In this document: positions 1 to 8,293 of the stretch, piece after piece
Position numbering within the stretch: the stretch's first letter is position 1
Layout: each line of letters starts with the position of its first letter
Source: CAUZIZ01 sp965218775
Lineage (GTDB): Bacteria > Acidobacteriota > UBA6911 > RPQK01 > JAJDTT01
NCBI GenBank assembly: GCA_965218775.1
Contig: CBDCLS010000006.1
Location: forward strand, 2,418,001 to 2,482,000
DNA length: 64,000 nucleotides
Direction: 5' to 3'
Notes under the pieces: generated by a model
The model's database searches: none
Told to the model about the DNA's origin: nothing
What the model saw: only the letters and a program-made list of their open reading frames with translations
Program-made: the position numbers and the translations under genes

Positions 1-1992
1 AACGGCACTCTGGTGGGCCCCGATCGGGATGTCTACACCTTTCGCGCCAATCGCGGGGATCGAATCGTGCTGGAAGTCGAGGGACGCCGAGCTGGCTCCG
101 CCCTTGACCCGGTCCTCAGGCTCCTGGATTCAGAGAATCGACAGCTTGCGTTCAACGATGACGCGTTGGGACTTGGGGCAGACCCTCGGATTGAATTCGC
201 AGTGCCCGCTGACGGAGAGTATCAGGTGGTCGTTCACGACGCCCGGTTCAGTCAGCAGGAGCAGAACTTCTATCGCTTGAAGATCGGACCGATCACCTAC
301 GCTGAAGGCCTCTTTCCTTTGGGGTGGCAACGAGGGGAAGTGGTCTCGGTCGAGTTCCTCGGTGGCAACCTGGATGCGGAGGTCTCCGCCAAGGTCGATC
401 TGGGCGGGGAGAGGAGTGATCTGATCAGTGTGAACCTTCCAGATGAGGCCGGGAGCCTACCCTTTCCTTTTGTGGTAGGGGACTTGCCCGAGGTCTTGGA
501 ACAGGGAGGGCAGGAGCGCCGCAGCTTGGATCCGCTGACTGTGGTCAACGGCCGTATTTCCCATCCTGGAGAGGTCGACCACTATCGTCTGGCCGTGTCT
601 CCTGGTGAGTCCTGGACGGTCGAACTCCGTGCGGCGACGCTTGGAACCTCTCGCCTCTTCGGCAGGATCACAGCGCTCGATGCAAAAGGGAAAAGGATCG
701 GTTCGGCTGGCGACGAGACGCCTCGTGAGAACGATTTCAGTCTGGTCGTCTTGGGACCTACCAGCCCCGATCCCTATCTCAGTTTCGAAGTCCCTCCTGA
801 GACGCACGAAGTCCTCATCTCCGTGGAGGACCTGGTGGGGCGTGGGGGCGCACTATTCGGATATCGCTTGTGGGCTCGAAGGGAGCCTCCCGACTTTACG
901 CTTACCTTGAACACTCCCTACGTAAACGTCCCGGAATCTGGTACGGGCTGGGTCGAAGTATCGGTTCGCCGGAGAGGCTACCACGGCCAGATCCAGCTCG
1001 ACGTTCCGGATGCCGGGGCGGATCTGATCGTCGAGGGCGGAATGGTTGGCTCTGAGCCGGATGATCCCGATACCCGATCGGTGATCAGGACCTGCATGTT
1101 GAGTTTCACCGCCCGAACTGGTGCCAAGCCCGGTTTGCGCGAGGTCAGGGTTCGGGGGCGAGTGCAGCTCCCGGACGGTTCGTTCATTGAGCGATGGGCG
1201 GTGGGACCCGGACTGCGCACCGAGGTGGCCGTAGGCACCGGGATTCCGGACCCCAGTCTTCGCATGAGTGAGCAACCCTTCAGCGCACCCTGGCTGGGCC
1301 TGAAGCTCCCCTTGATGGTGACGAAGGAAGTCCCGATCAGATTTGTGCTCGAGAGCTCTCCAGAGGTACGGCTGGTTCAGGGAATGTCGTACGAACTGAA
1401 ATGGCGCGTCCTCGCGTCCGACCCCGAGATTCCGTTGCCCAGCAAGGTGGTGGCGAAGAGCTTGGGGGGCATAGAGATCAAGACCAAAGTGACGGAGGGC
1501 GAAGAGCAGGGGACTGGAACGGCGACGCTGGTGACCACGATCGGCACCCGACCTAGTAAGTTCAACGTCGGTGTTACAGCCGAGGTGGAGCTTGGAGGAC
1601 GGAAGCACCAGCTCCGTTCTCGGTGTGTGACCCTGGAAGTAGTTCAGGGGTATCGGCTGATTGTGAGGGCTGAGGGTTTCTCAATTAAACCTGGGTCTCG
1701 CGCGGAGCTGAGGGGAAGATTGGAGAGAGACCCTCTCTTTGATCAGCCGGTCACGATCAAGCCGGAGAACTTTCCCAGAGGAGTCTCGTGCTCGTCGGTG
1801 GAGGTGCCCCCCACGGAGTCTGATTTCCGGATTCTCTGCTCTGCCGAGACCTGGGCTTCCCCCGGGGAACACATGATCGAGCTCACTTCGTCTTCGGTGC
1901 TGGCGGGACGAGAAAAGGAGAAGGTCCCCTACAGTATTCCTGCGGTGACGGCGCCATTGATCGTGTCTTCTGCTGAGTACACTGGAACGTAA
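1..1992 (+). CDS. Secreted PPC-domain protein, 5'-truncated by the window edge
   Basis: The reading frame is open from base 1, so the true start lies upstream; about 663 residues are visible. The first ~95 residues look like a bacterial pre-peptidase C-terminal (PPC) beta-sandwich (D-R-D-V-Y-T-F at the start, then F-A-V-P-A-D-G-E-Y). A second PPC-like segment follows at about residues 180-295 (V-N-G-R-I-S-H-P-G-E-V-D-H-Y). The rest is beta-rich, with no catalytic motif that I recognise. Such proteins are normally exported and linked to adhesion or proteolysis; that role is inference. The last residues (Y-T-G-T-stop) are encoded by the terminal repeat of an inserted element, so the native C-terminus may be altered. 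Confidence 0.75.
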   Translation, partial: NGTLVGPDRDVYTFRANRGDRIVLEVEGRRAGSALDPVLRLLDSENRQLAFNDDALGLGADPRIEFAVPADGEYQVVVHDARFSQQEQNFYRLKIGPITYAEGLFPLGWQRGEVVSVEFLGGNLDAEVSAKVDLGGERSDLISVNLPDEAGSLPFPFVVGDLPEVLEQGGQERRSLDPLTVVNGRISHPGEVDHYRLAVSPGESWTVELRAATLGTSRLFGRITALDAKGKRIGSAGDETPRENDFSLVVLGPTSPDPYLSFEVPPETHEVLISVEDLVGRGGALFGYRLWARREPPDFTLTLNTPYVNVPESGTGWVEVSVRRRGYHGQIQLDVPDAGADLIVEGGMVGSEPDDPDTRSVIRTCMLSFTARTGAKPGLREVRVRGRVQLPDGSFIERWAVGPGLRTEVAVGTGIPDPSLRMSEQPFSAPWLGLKLPLMVTKEVPIRFVLESSPEVRLVQGMSYELKWRVLASDPEIPLPSKVVAKSLGGIEIKTKVTEGEEQGTGTATLVTTIGTRPSKFNVGVTAEVELGGRKHQLRSRCVTLEVVQGYRLIVRAEGFSIKPGSRAELRGRLERDPLFDQPVTIKPENFPRGVSCSSVEVPPTESDFRILCSAETWASPGEHMIELTSSSVLAGREKEKVPYSIPAVTAPLIVSSAEYTGT

Positions 1993-2245
1993 ATACGGCA
2001 ACGTTTGCAGATGGGGGTTGTGAGGCGAGATCAAGGCAGGAGGAGGAAGACGATGCTTGGCCATCTTCGACGACGACCAACACAGAGATCGTCCGCAACC
2101 CCCATCTGCCCTACGGGTGGCGACGGGACGCGCCGATTTCTTTGTCGCTCCTCCTCCAAGATACGAGGCATCGAGTTCGTCGTCGCTTCGCGAACTCGAC
2201 CCGTCGCGCTCGCCACAAACGTTGCCGTATTTACGTTCCAGTGTA
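1978..2245. mobile_element. MITE-like inverted-repeat element, copy 1 (divergent terminal arms)
   Basis: The 268 bp element has perfect ~29 bp terminal inverted repeats beginning TACACTGGAACG and ending CGTTCCAGTGTA. Its ~210 bp core is clearly homologous to the elements at 5585-5855 and 19358-19628, but the terminal arms differ from theirs while remaining complementary within this copy. Inside, GCAGATGGGGGTTG pairs with a perfect complement about 80 bp later, giving a nested hairpin. No transposase is encoded. The left arm lies inside the preceding gene and supplies its TAA stop. TA-flanked short elements of this kind are typically mobilised by IS630/Tc1-mariner-type transposases; that assignment is inference. 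Confidence 0.8.
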
Positions 2246-2340
2246 CTAAGAATCCGATACAGGCATCCGGGGCTCGATAGGCAGCGGCAGCGAGCGGACA
2301 ACAGTCCGTTCTCTGGTCGGTTTAATGATGGAGGTTTCAT

Positions 2341-3636
2341 ATGTCCTTTCCCAGAATGCTTCGCCTGCGTCAAGAGTTTGAAGTTCAGCGAGTTGAGGAC
2401 GTCGGGAGCGAAGTTGCAGGCCAACTCGAAACCCTGAAGCTGGGCGAAAAAGTCAGGCCCGGCCAGACGGTGGCGATCTCCGCCGGGAGCAGAGGCATCG
2501 CCAACATAGCGACCGTTATCCGAGCCGCCGCAGAGCACTTCCGCGGACTGGGAGCAGACCCCTTCATCGTTCCTGCAATGGGCAGCCACGGAGGGGGCAC
2601 GGCTGAGGGTCAGCGGGGAATTCTGGAGAGCTATGGAATCACTGAAGAGTTCACCGGAGCCCCCATCCGATCCTCCATGGAAACCGTCATCGTCGCTCAG
2701 ACAGACGGTGGCATTCCGGTTCACTTCGACCGCAATGCCTACGAAGCAGACCACGTATTGGTCTGTGGGCGCGTGAAGCCTCATACCGGTTTCGTCGGTG
2801 AGATCGAGTCGGGTTTGCACAAGATGATGCTTATTGGCCTGGGGAAGTTTGAGGGAGCCAAGCTCTATCACCGGGCGATTCAAGACTACAGTTTCTCGGA
2901 GATCATCCAGGCGGTGGCCGCGGTCATCCTCGAGAAATGTAGCGTCGTGGCAGGGCTGGCGCTGGTGGAGAACGCCTATGAGGAAACGGCCCTGATCGAA
3001 GCGGTGGCGCCGGAACGGTTCTACGAGCGAGAGAAGGCCCTGCTGAAATTGGCGACCGCATGGATGCCACGCCTGCCCTTCACGGAAGTGGATCTGCTGA
3101 TCATCGATGAGATCGGCAAAAACATCAGTGGTTCCGGAATGGATACCAACGTGGTGGGTCGGAAGTACAGCGACCACGAGGCAACCGATCGGGACAGTGT
3201 CTCCTGTAAGCGAATCTTTATACGCGGTCTGACCAAGGAGACTCACGGAAACGCCTGCGGACTGGGAATGTCCGAGGTGACCAACCAACGCACCGTGGAT
3301 CAGGTTGATCTAAACGCCACCAGGATCAACGCCTTGACCGGCGGACACCCCCCAGCAGCTGCTATTCCGATTGCCTTTGAGAGCGACCGCGAGGCCGTGT
3401 CCGCGGCGCTGTCAACGGTGGGTCTGGTCGAGGGCAAAGACGCCCGGGTGGTCCACATCACGAACACCCTGTTGGTATCCGAGGTAATGGTCAGCGAAGC
3501 CTATGTCCCCGAGATCGTGGGGCGCAAAGACCTGGAAATCCAAGATGGCCCCGGCGAAATGAGATTTGATCTCGACGGGAATCTGTTTGCTGTTGCAGCT
3601 GTGCCCGCTGCCTCCGACCTGGTGGAAAAAGTCTGA
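2341..3636 (+). CDS. LarA-like nickel-pincer cofactor-dependent isomerase candidate (DUF2088)
   Basis: The 431-residue protein has the N-terminal DUF2088 fold of lactate racemase LarA. Visible motifs are G-S-H-G-G-G-T (about residues 81-87) and K-P-H-T-G-F (about 140-145), which carry the histidines expected near the pyridinium nickel-pincer cofactor. Relatives of LarA racemise or epimerise 2-hydroxy acids and sugar acids, and the substrate here is unknown. The start is well supported by GGAGG 7-8 bases before the ATG. It stands alone between an upstream MITE and a downstream repeat block. No larB/larC/larE cofactor genes are visible in the window, so the cofactor would have to be made elsewhere in the genome. 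Confidence 0.7.
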   Translation: MSFPRMLRLRQEFEVQRVEDVGSEVAGQLETLKLGEKVRPGQTVAISAGSRGIANIATVIRAAAEHFRGLGADPFIVPAMGSHGGGTAEGQRGILESYGITEEFTGAPIRSSMETVIVAQTDGGIPVHFDRNAYEADHVLVCGRVKPHTGFVGEIESGLHKMMLIGLGKFEGAKLYHRAIQDYSFSEIIQAVAAVILEKCSVVAGLALVENAYEETALIEAVAPERFYEREKALLKLATAWMPRLPFTEVDLLIIDEIGKNISGSGMDTNVVGRKYSDHEATDRDSVSCKRIFIRGLTKETHGNACGLGMSEVTNQRTVDQVDLNATRINALTGGHPPAAAIPIAFESDREAVSAALSTVGLVEGKDARVVHITNTLLVSEVMVSEAYVPEIVGRKDLEIQDGPGEMRFDLDGNLFAVAAVPAASDLVEKV

Positions 3637-3637
3637 A

Positions 3638-3996
3638 CTAAGCTGTTTCACCGCTGCGCCCGACTTCGGAGTTCGCATGTTCGGTGTTCTGCGGTTTGTG
3701 ATTTAGCCTTTTCCCTTGGTTCTGGAGGAGGCAACCGATGAATGTTGAACCGCAGAATATCGAACAAGCGAATTTCGAAGGCTAAGGAAGACGGTTCGGC
3801 GTTCGCAGGTTCGGTGTTCTACGGTTTGTGATTTCGCCTTTTTCCTTGCTCTGGAGAAGGCAACCGATAAACGCTAAACCGCAGAATATCGAACAAGCGA
3901 ATTTCGAAGGATTCGGGCAATCACTGCCGTCTGTTGGTGCCAAAGTTTCGTTCTCGAATGGGGCAGCACCGCTGGGGGGACACTAAGCTGAAACTT
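3638..3996. repeat. Intergenic repeat block with tandem duplicated unit (family C, plus palindrome B)
   Basis: Two tandem ~120 bp units (about 3660-3783 and 3795-3911) share the stretch running from TTCGGTGTTCT to GCGAATTTCGAAGG. They are followed by a palindrome bounded by AAGTTTC (3943) and GAAACTT (3990). The same block, with only one unit, is found in reverse orientation at 29924-30156. No open frame of interest exists here. Confidence 0.8.
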
Positions 3997-4000
3997 GAAT

Positions 4001-4030
4001 AGTGAGCAGTGATCAGTGAGCAGTGAGCGG
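4001..4030. repeat. Short tandem GTGAGCAGTGATCA-type repeats
   Basis: GTGAGCAGT and GTGATCAGT heptamer-to-nonamer units are repeated in tandem three to four times. A related string is visible just upstream of the methyltransferase start near 59480. It is a simple repeat with no evident function. Confidence 0.5.
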
Positions 4031-4086
4031 TACCGGAAATAGTGCCACTAATGGATGGATTGCCAGTATGACGAAGCCGAGTCCGT

Positions 4087-4152
4087 CAGAGGCGCGAACG
4101 ACTTGACCCGTTAGCAATATGAGGCCCAGTTCCGAGGAGAGAGCTGGACAAC
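4087..4152 (-). repeat. 66-bp dispersed repeat, uninterrupted copy
   Basis: Read on the minus strand this matches 29499-29564 and the two halves 19317-19357 and 19629-19655. The latter is split by the third MITE copy. It serves as an empty-site reference for that insertion: the sequence reads ATTGCTAACGGGTCAAG where the filled site has the element between duplicated TA. Confidence 0.7.
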
Positions 4153-4199
4153 TCGTCCGGCGCTTCCCGCGCTCGCAGAATTTCCCCTATCCCCGATCC

Positions 4200-4259
4200 A
4201 AGTTTCTTTCCTGTACGATCCGGCCGTCTGCAGCCGGGGGCGGGGCTAACCTGAAACTT
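4200..4259. repeat. Palindromic repeat B (AAGTTTC ... GAAACTT)
   Basis: The outer arms AAGTTTC and GAAACTT enclose an inner C/G-rich hairpin (CCGGC...GCCGG). It belongs to the same family as 3943-3996, 29719-29774, 29924-29977 and 53556-53612. It directly precedes a copy of repeat A. Confidence 0.65.
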
Positions 4260-4261
4260 CA

Positions 4262-4341
4262 CGTGCCTTTGGTCTCCAGGCCGAAGAGTACTCTTGTGCC
4301 GAGCCTTTGGCTCGGACGGCGGCCTGGAGCCCGAAGGCACG
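4262..4341. repeat. Palindromic hairpin repeat A, copy 1
   Basis: The outer arms are GTGCCTT...AAGGCAC instead of the usual GTAGC...GCTAC, so the base pairs are changed on both sides. The stem core CTCCAGGCCG/CGGCCTGGAG and the inner hairpin CCGAGCC...GGCTCGG are those of the family. Confidence 0.8.
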
Positions 4342-4422
4342 CCCTCGAACTGAAGTCGCAACCTGAACGACGCCGCGTACCGGGGCGAGACAGCCCTTGC
4401 CTGTACCGGGCACAACTTCGTC

Positions 4423-5475
4423 TCAGTCACGAGGCTCGGGTACTCTGCTCTCGGTGCCTGATCGATGGGGCCCATCGACCGACCCAGTGCGCCGACCAAC
4501 TGAAATCCACTCATGGTTCTCTGAGGCATGGAGAATTGCAAGGTTCACGAGGAGGGTTTGTATGCCCTCGTCGAGGTCACACAGGGGCGCCGCCTTTCCT
4601 TCGACACTATCGAGGAATGAATTCGCTTGGCGGACAAAGAGCGTATCACGTTCCAGAGATTGACTTTCGTCATGCCACTCGGACTGGGGTTGAGACATCC
4701 AGCGCCAACGGTTTCGATGCATCTCGAATCGGGCGGTCCCATCTTCACAGACCACCGTTATGACAATTTCATTCGGCGCCTGGTACTGGTTGAGGCTATA
4801 GCTGGCAAGGACGCTCCGGTGCCGGGCGACGACGTGAACGGTATCCTCGACCTCCACCCCTTCCAGGGCCCTGTGGGCCGCATCGGCAGCGAGTTCCGTG
4901 ATTGGGCCTAACAGCCATTCAGAAGCGTTCAAAATGTGAGTCAGGGCGTCCTGAACGGCGCCGCCACCGGTGGCGCGATCCTTGTAGTAGATCTCGCGAT
5001 AGGCTGGACGGTTGAAGGGAAAGTTCTGGCCACAGAGGGCGACCAATTGAAGCGGTTTTCCGAATCGTCCCTCAAGGATCGAGTGTCGCATGGATGCCAA
5101 CATCGGATGAGCTCTATAGACGTAGGCTACCGCCGTCAGAGTTTTACCGCTTTCGGCCGAGTCCTTGAGACGATCGATGCCGTCCAAGCGAGTGCTCAAG
5201 GGTTTTTCGATCAGAGTGGGGACGCCGGCTTCAGCCAAACGGATGGCCATCGGTACGTGCAAATGGGCAGGCGTGCAGATTACGGCGGCATCCGGTGGAG
5301 GCAGCATGGCCTTCTCCAGGTCGTCAAAGGCGTCTTCCAATCCGTATTTGGCTTGCACCCCCTGCCGGATTGAGGAATCGATTTCACAAACCGAGACCCT
5401 TGCGCGGCCGGTCTGCTGAAAGCACCGGACATGGCGTTCGCCAATGGAACCGGCTCCTATCACTAGCACCCGCAT
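4423..5475 (-). CDS. Gfo/Idh/MocA-family NAD(P)-dependent oxidoreductase
   Basis: The 350-residue protein starts with a Rossmann motif, V-L-V-I-G-A-G-S-I-G-E-R-H, followed by C-E-I-D, and has E-K-P-L-S (about residue 90), the dinucleotide-binding hallmark of the family. The C-terminal half has the mixed beta-sheet substrate domain. Members oxidise or reduce sugars, inositols and sugar acids. I chose the ATG at 5475 because AGGTAGG lies nine bases upstream and the Rossmann fold starts there; a GTG 45 bases further up is possible. The last ~25 residues look low in conservation and run towards the repeat block downstream. It is monocistronic as far as can be seen. Confidence 0.85.
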   Translation of the reverse strand: MRVLVIGAGSIGERHVRCFQQTGRARVSVCEIDSSIRQGVQAKYGLEDAFDDLEKAMLPPPDAAVICTPAHLHVPMAIRLAEAGVPTLIEKPLSTRLDGIDRLKDSAESGKTLTAVAYVYRAHPMLASMRHSILEGRFGKPLQLVALCGQNFPFNRPAYREIYYKDRATGGGAVQDALTHILNASEWLLGPITELAADAAHRALEGVEVEDTVHVVARHRSVLASYSLNQYQAPNEIVITVVCEDGTARFEMHRNRWRWMSQPQSEWHDESQSLERDTLFVRQANSFLDSVEGKAAPLCDLDEGIQTLLVNLAILHASENHEWISVGRRTGSVDGPHRSGTESRVPEPRD

Positions 5476-5584
5476 AGCCGTTGACCTACCTGAAGCAATT
5501 TGGTTGAAACTCGAGTTCACAGTAGGCAGGGGGGAGAGGGGCTGTCAAGTAGGGATTGGCAGATGCCGGCCGCTCTTGGTGTTA

Positions 5585-5855
5585 TACAGAGCGTCTTAAG
5601 TCTACGGTGACGTTTGCAGAGGGGGCTTGTGAGGCGAGATCAAGGCGGGAGGAGAAAGTCGATGCCTGGCCATCTTCGACGACGACCCACGCAGAGATCG
5701 TCCACAACCCCCCTCTGCCCTGCGGGTGGCGACGGGACGGGCCGATGGCTTTGTCGCTCCTCCTCTACGATACCAAGCATCGCCTCGTCGTCGCTTCGCG
5801 CCCTCGACCCGTCGCGCTCGCCACAAACGTTACCGTAGACTTAAGACGCTCTGTA
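5585..5855. mobile_element. MITE-like inverted-repeat element, copy 2
   Basis: The 271 bp element is flanked by TA on both sides (5583-5584 and 5856-5857). The terminal arms begin TACAGAGCGTCTTAAG and are complementary over ~31 bp; the one visible mismatch would be a G-T wobble. It is nearly identical to copy 3 at 19358-19628, with about two differences noticed, which suggests recent spread. An internal hairpin GCAGAGGGGG/CCCCCTCTGC is conserved in position relative to copy 1 but changed in sequence on both arms. No protein-coding gene is supported inside. Confidence 0.85.
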
Positions 5856-5857
5856 TA

Positions 5858-6257
5858 GCAGCGCTCTCCCGAGACAGAAGATGAGAGGGAATTCCGCCGG
5901 AAGCGACACCCGGCCACTGGCCGTGGTTTCTACGGGTCTGAGCCCGGTATGCACTCTCGACGTTGGATTCTTATTCCATTTCGCGGTGCTCCCGGCGGAA
6001 ACTCTTGTTTTCGTTGCAGCCTTCATATCGACTTGATTGAACAGACCCTTTATCCCGGAGTAACCCTCACCTACTGTTTCCTACCACAGTGGGTTTTCGG
6101 GAGCTCTCGAGAGTGTTTAGCTGACGGGGTGGATCAGTGGGGGTATGAAAGTTGTAGAGTTGTGATTTGACGGGCTCGGTTCTACGATGGGTTTCCGGCT
6201 GCAGAAGCTGTCGTAGTCCCGACTTGGCCAATCGGGGTCCAGGTGTCCCCTTGGTAG
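5858..6257. other. Intergenic stretch without identifiable gene
   Basis: About 400 bases lie between the MITE and the six-hairpin pseudogene. They contain a short local palindrome around GGCCACTGGCC and imperfect inverted TTCCGCCGG motifs. A 61-codon minus-strand frame here resembles no family I know and probably is not a gene. Confidence 0.4.
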
Positions 6258-6287
6258 AATGCGGCGCCCGGACCCCACTTTCTTGCT

Positions 6288-7865
6288 GTGACTTGTGCGC
6301 TGAAGAGGAGATTGCCAGTGGACTCCCTGGGCAAGGGTGTGGGCCTGAGGCGGGCAGTGGAAGAGGCGCTTTCGACGGTCCAGAGAAGGGCTCCAGACGC
6401 GACACGACTTAGATGGATTAAACTTGATGTTGTACAGTCCGCACCCGGCCTGGAAACGGTACCCGCAAGCGGCTCTCTGGCATTTGACCGGAGTCTAGAG
6501 GGTCTCGCCTTCGAAGCTCCGTCGAGGATCGCTTTTCTCCCTGAAGAGCTGGTTGTACACCGGTTGGCTAACAGCAAGGGAAAGATCCGGCGTCAGAGAA
6601 TGGTTCGATATCTGTAGGAGCGAGCTATTCCCGGGGAGGTGTTTTCGACACTACCTCAGGGAATCCACCGTTTCAGCAGCTCCAGTTTTTTCTGCGACGG
6701 AGCGCAAACAGTTCGTCTCTATCGGGGCAACCGGAAACGAGGAGCAATTGGGAAGCAGGAACTTCTGGAGGCGGCCATGCAGGGTGGACGGTACCTGAGC
6801 CGCTCAGTCGGCGCGGATGGACGCTTCGTCTACAGCTACAATCCGAAAACGAACAAGGCGCCTCCCAAATACAACATGGTAAGGCATGCTGGTACTGTGT
6901 TTTCCATGCTGGATCTCTATCAAAGCACCAAGGATCAGCATCTATTGAGAGCTTCTGAGCGCGCCATTGGATATCTGCTCGAAGCCATCGAACCTTTCGG
7001 CAAGGAACCAGATAAAGTAGCGGTGTTGGCCTACAGAGGGAAGATCAAGTTGGGGGGAGTTGCTCTGGCGATCGTCGCTCTTGCAGAGCATGTCGGAATA
7101 ACGGGAGATAGACGAAATTTACCGGTTCTGAAGCGGCTGGGGCGGTATATTCAGCAGTCCCAGGACACCGACGGTCGGTTCCTTCACCAGCGCGATTTTC
7201 CAAGCGGAGCCCCCCGCTCCTTCGTGTCGCAGTATTATCCCGGGGAGGCTCTCCTAGCTCTTTCCAGGCTCTATGCCGTGGACCGTGATGAGCGTTGGTT
7301 GGACACAGCTGAAAAGAACGCACACTATCTGATCAATATCCGTGACCGAGGTCGCCCAACCGACAAACTTATCCACGATCATTGGCTACTCTATGCCTTG
7401 AACGAGCTCTACCGATTTCGACCCAATCCCCAATACTTGACCCACTCAATTCGAATTACCCAGGCGATCAGGAACAGGCAGAATCGGAATCCGGCCTTCC
7501 CGGACTACCTTGGCAGTTACTATCGACCCCCCAGGTCCACTCCGACTGCTACCCGCTCCGAAGGGCTTCTGGCTGCGTATCTACTGACCCGTGACTTCGG
7601 GAGTCAGAAGGATGCGGAGAGCATCTTGCAGGCGATTGGACTGGGCACCGCTTTTCAATTACAGACCCAGTTTCGTTCGGAGTCCGTTTTGTATCTCCGG
7701 GATCCCCAACGGAGTCTCGGGGCCTTTCATCGAAGTCTGACTGACTTCGAGATTCGGATCGACTACGTCCAGCACAATATTTCCTCTCTTATCGCTCTGT
7801 ACCGCATCCTTGAGTCAGAGGGAAAGGATTTCGTTGATGAAGAGGGTAGACTCCAGCGCAGCTGA
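6288..7865 (+). pseudogene. Six-hairpin (alpha/alpha)6-fold protein gene interrupted by one in-frame TAG
   Basis: Codons 6288-6614 and 6618-7865 lie in the same frame and are separated by a single TAG at 6615-6617. The upstream part contains L-A-F-D-R-S-L-E-G-L-A-F and L-P-E-E-L-V-V-H. The downstream part contains R-F-V-Y-S-Y-N-P-K-T and Y-N-M-V-R-H-A-G-T, then helical repeats typical of six-hairpin glycosidase or terpenoid-cyclase-like folds. From memory these two parts belong to one protein type, with a joining region like L-x-E-R, so the TAG most simply replaces a sense codon such as CAG. The function is unknown. A restart at GTG 6639 could make a 408-residue product. The start at GTG 6288 is uncertain; the frame is closed by a TAG at 6255. 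Confidence 0.6.
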
Positions 7866-8220
7866 GTGCGGGCTTGCTCAGAAGCGTTGGCGGGAGCTAA
7901 CCGTCGCGGCTTTGCAACCTGCGCTACAGTTCGAATCTGCCGAACCACGGACCAGGTCGAAGTGTTCTGTCTGAACTCACTAGTCTCGTTTTTAGTCTCA
8001 GTAAACTGATTCATAAACACGCTAACGTTTGGCCCTTACGGAGTATGTCTGTTCAAGGTTGTACCTCCTCGTCAATACCGGTTGGAGGTCGCTCTTTAGA
8101 TTAGACAAAACTCGATGCCGAACTCCTCTCAATCGTGAGCGACCTTCCCCCTATTGCTTCCCTATCCGAATCGGAGATCTTCGAAGGACGGTAGACTAGG
8201 GGTTCAATAAGAATTCTCTG

Positions 8221-8248
8221 TTTACAAATGACTTTCCGTCTGTATAAT
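8221..8248 (+). promoter_or_regulatory. Sigma-70-type promoter for the OmpA-type lipoprotein
   Basis: TTTACA at 8221-8226 and TATAAT at 8243-8248 are separated by 16 bases. The predicted transcription start is near 8255, about 40 bases before the ATG. The 350 bases before this hold no gene. Confidence 0.7.
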
Positions 8249-8293
8249 CAGTCTGAACCTTAAACCTGCGTGTTGATCCAGGGGGATATTTTT

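Noticed and set aside
5841..6026. 61-codon minus-strand frame after MITE copy 2
   Set aside because: It begins in the MITE arm, has no family resemblance and no start signals.
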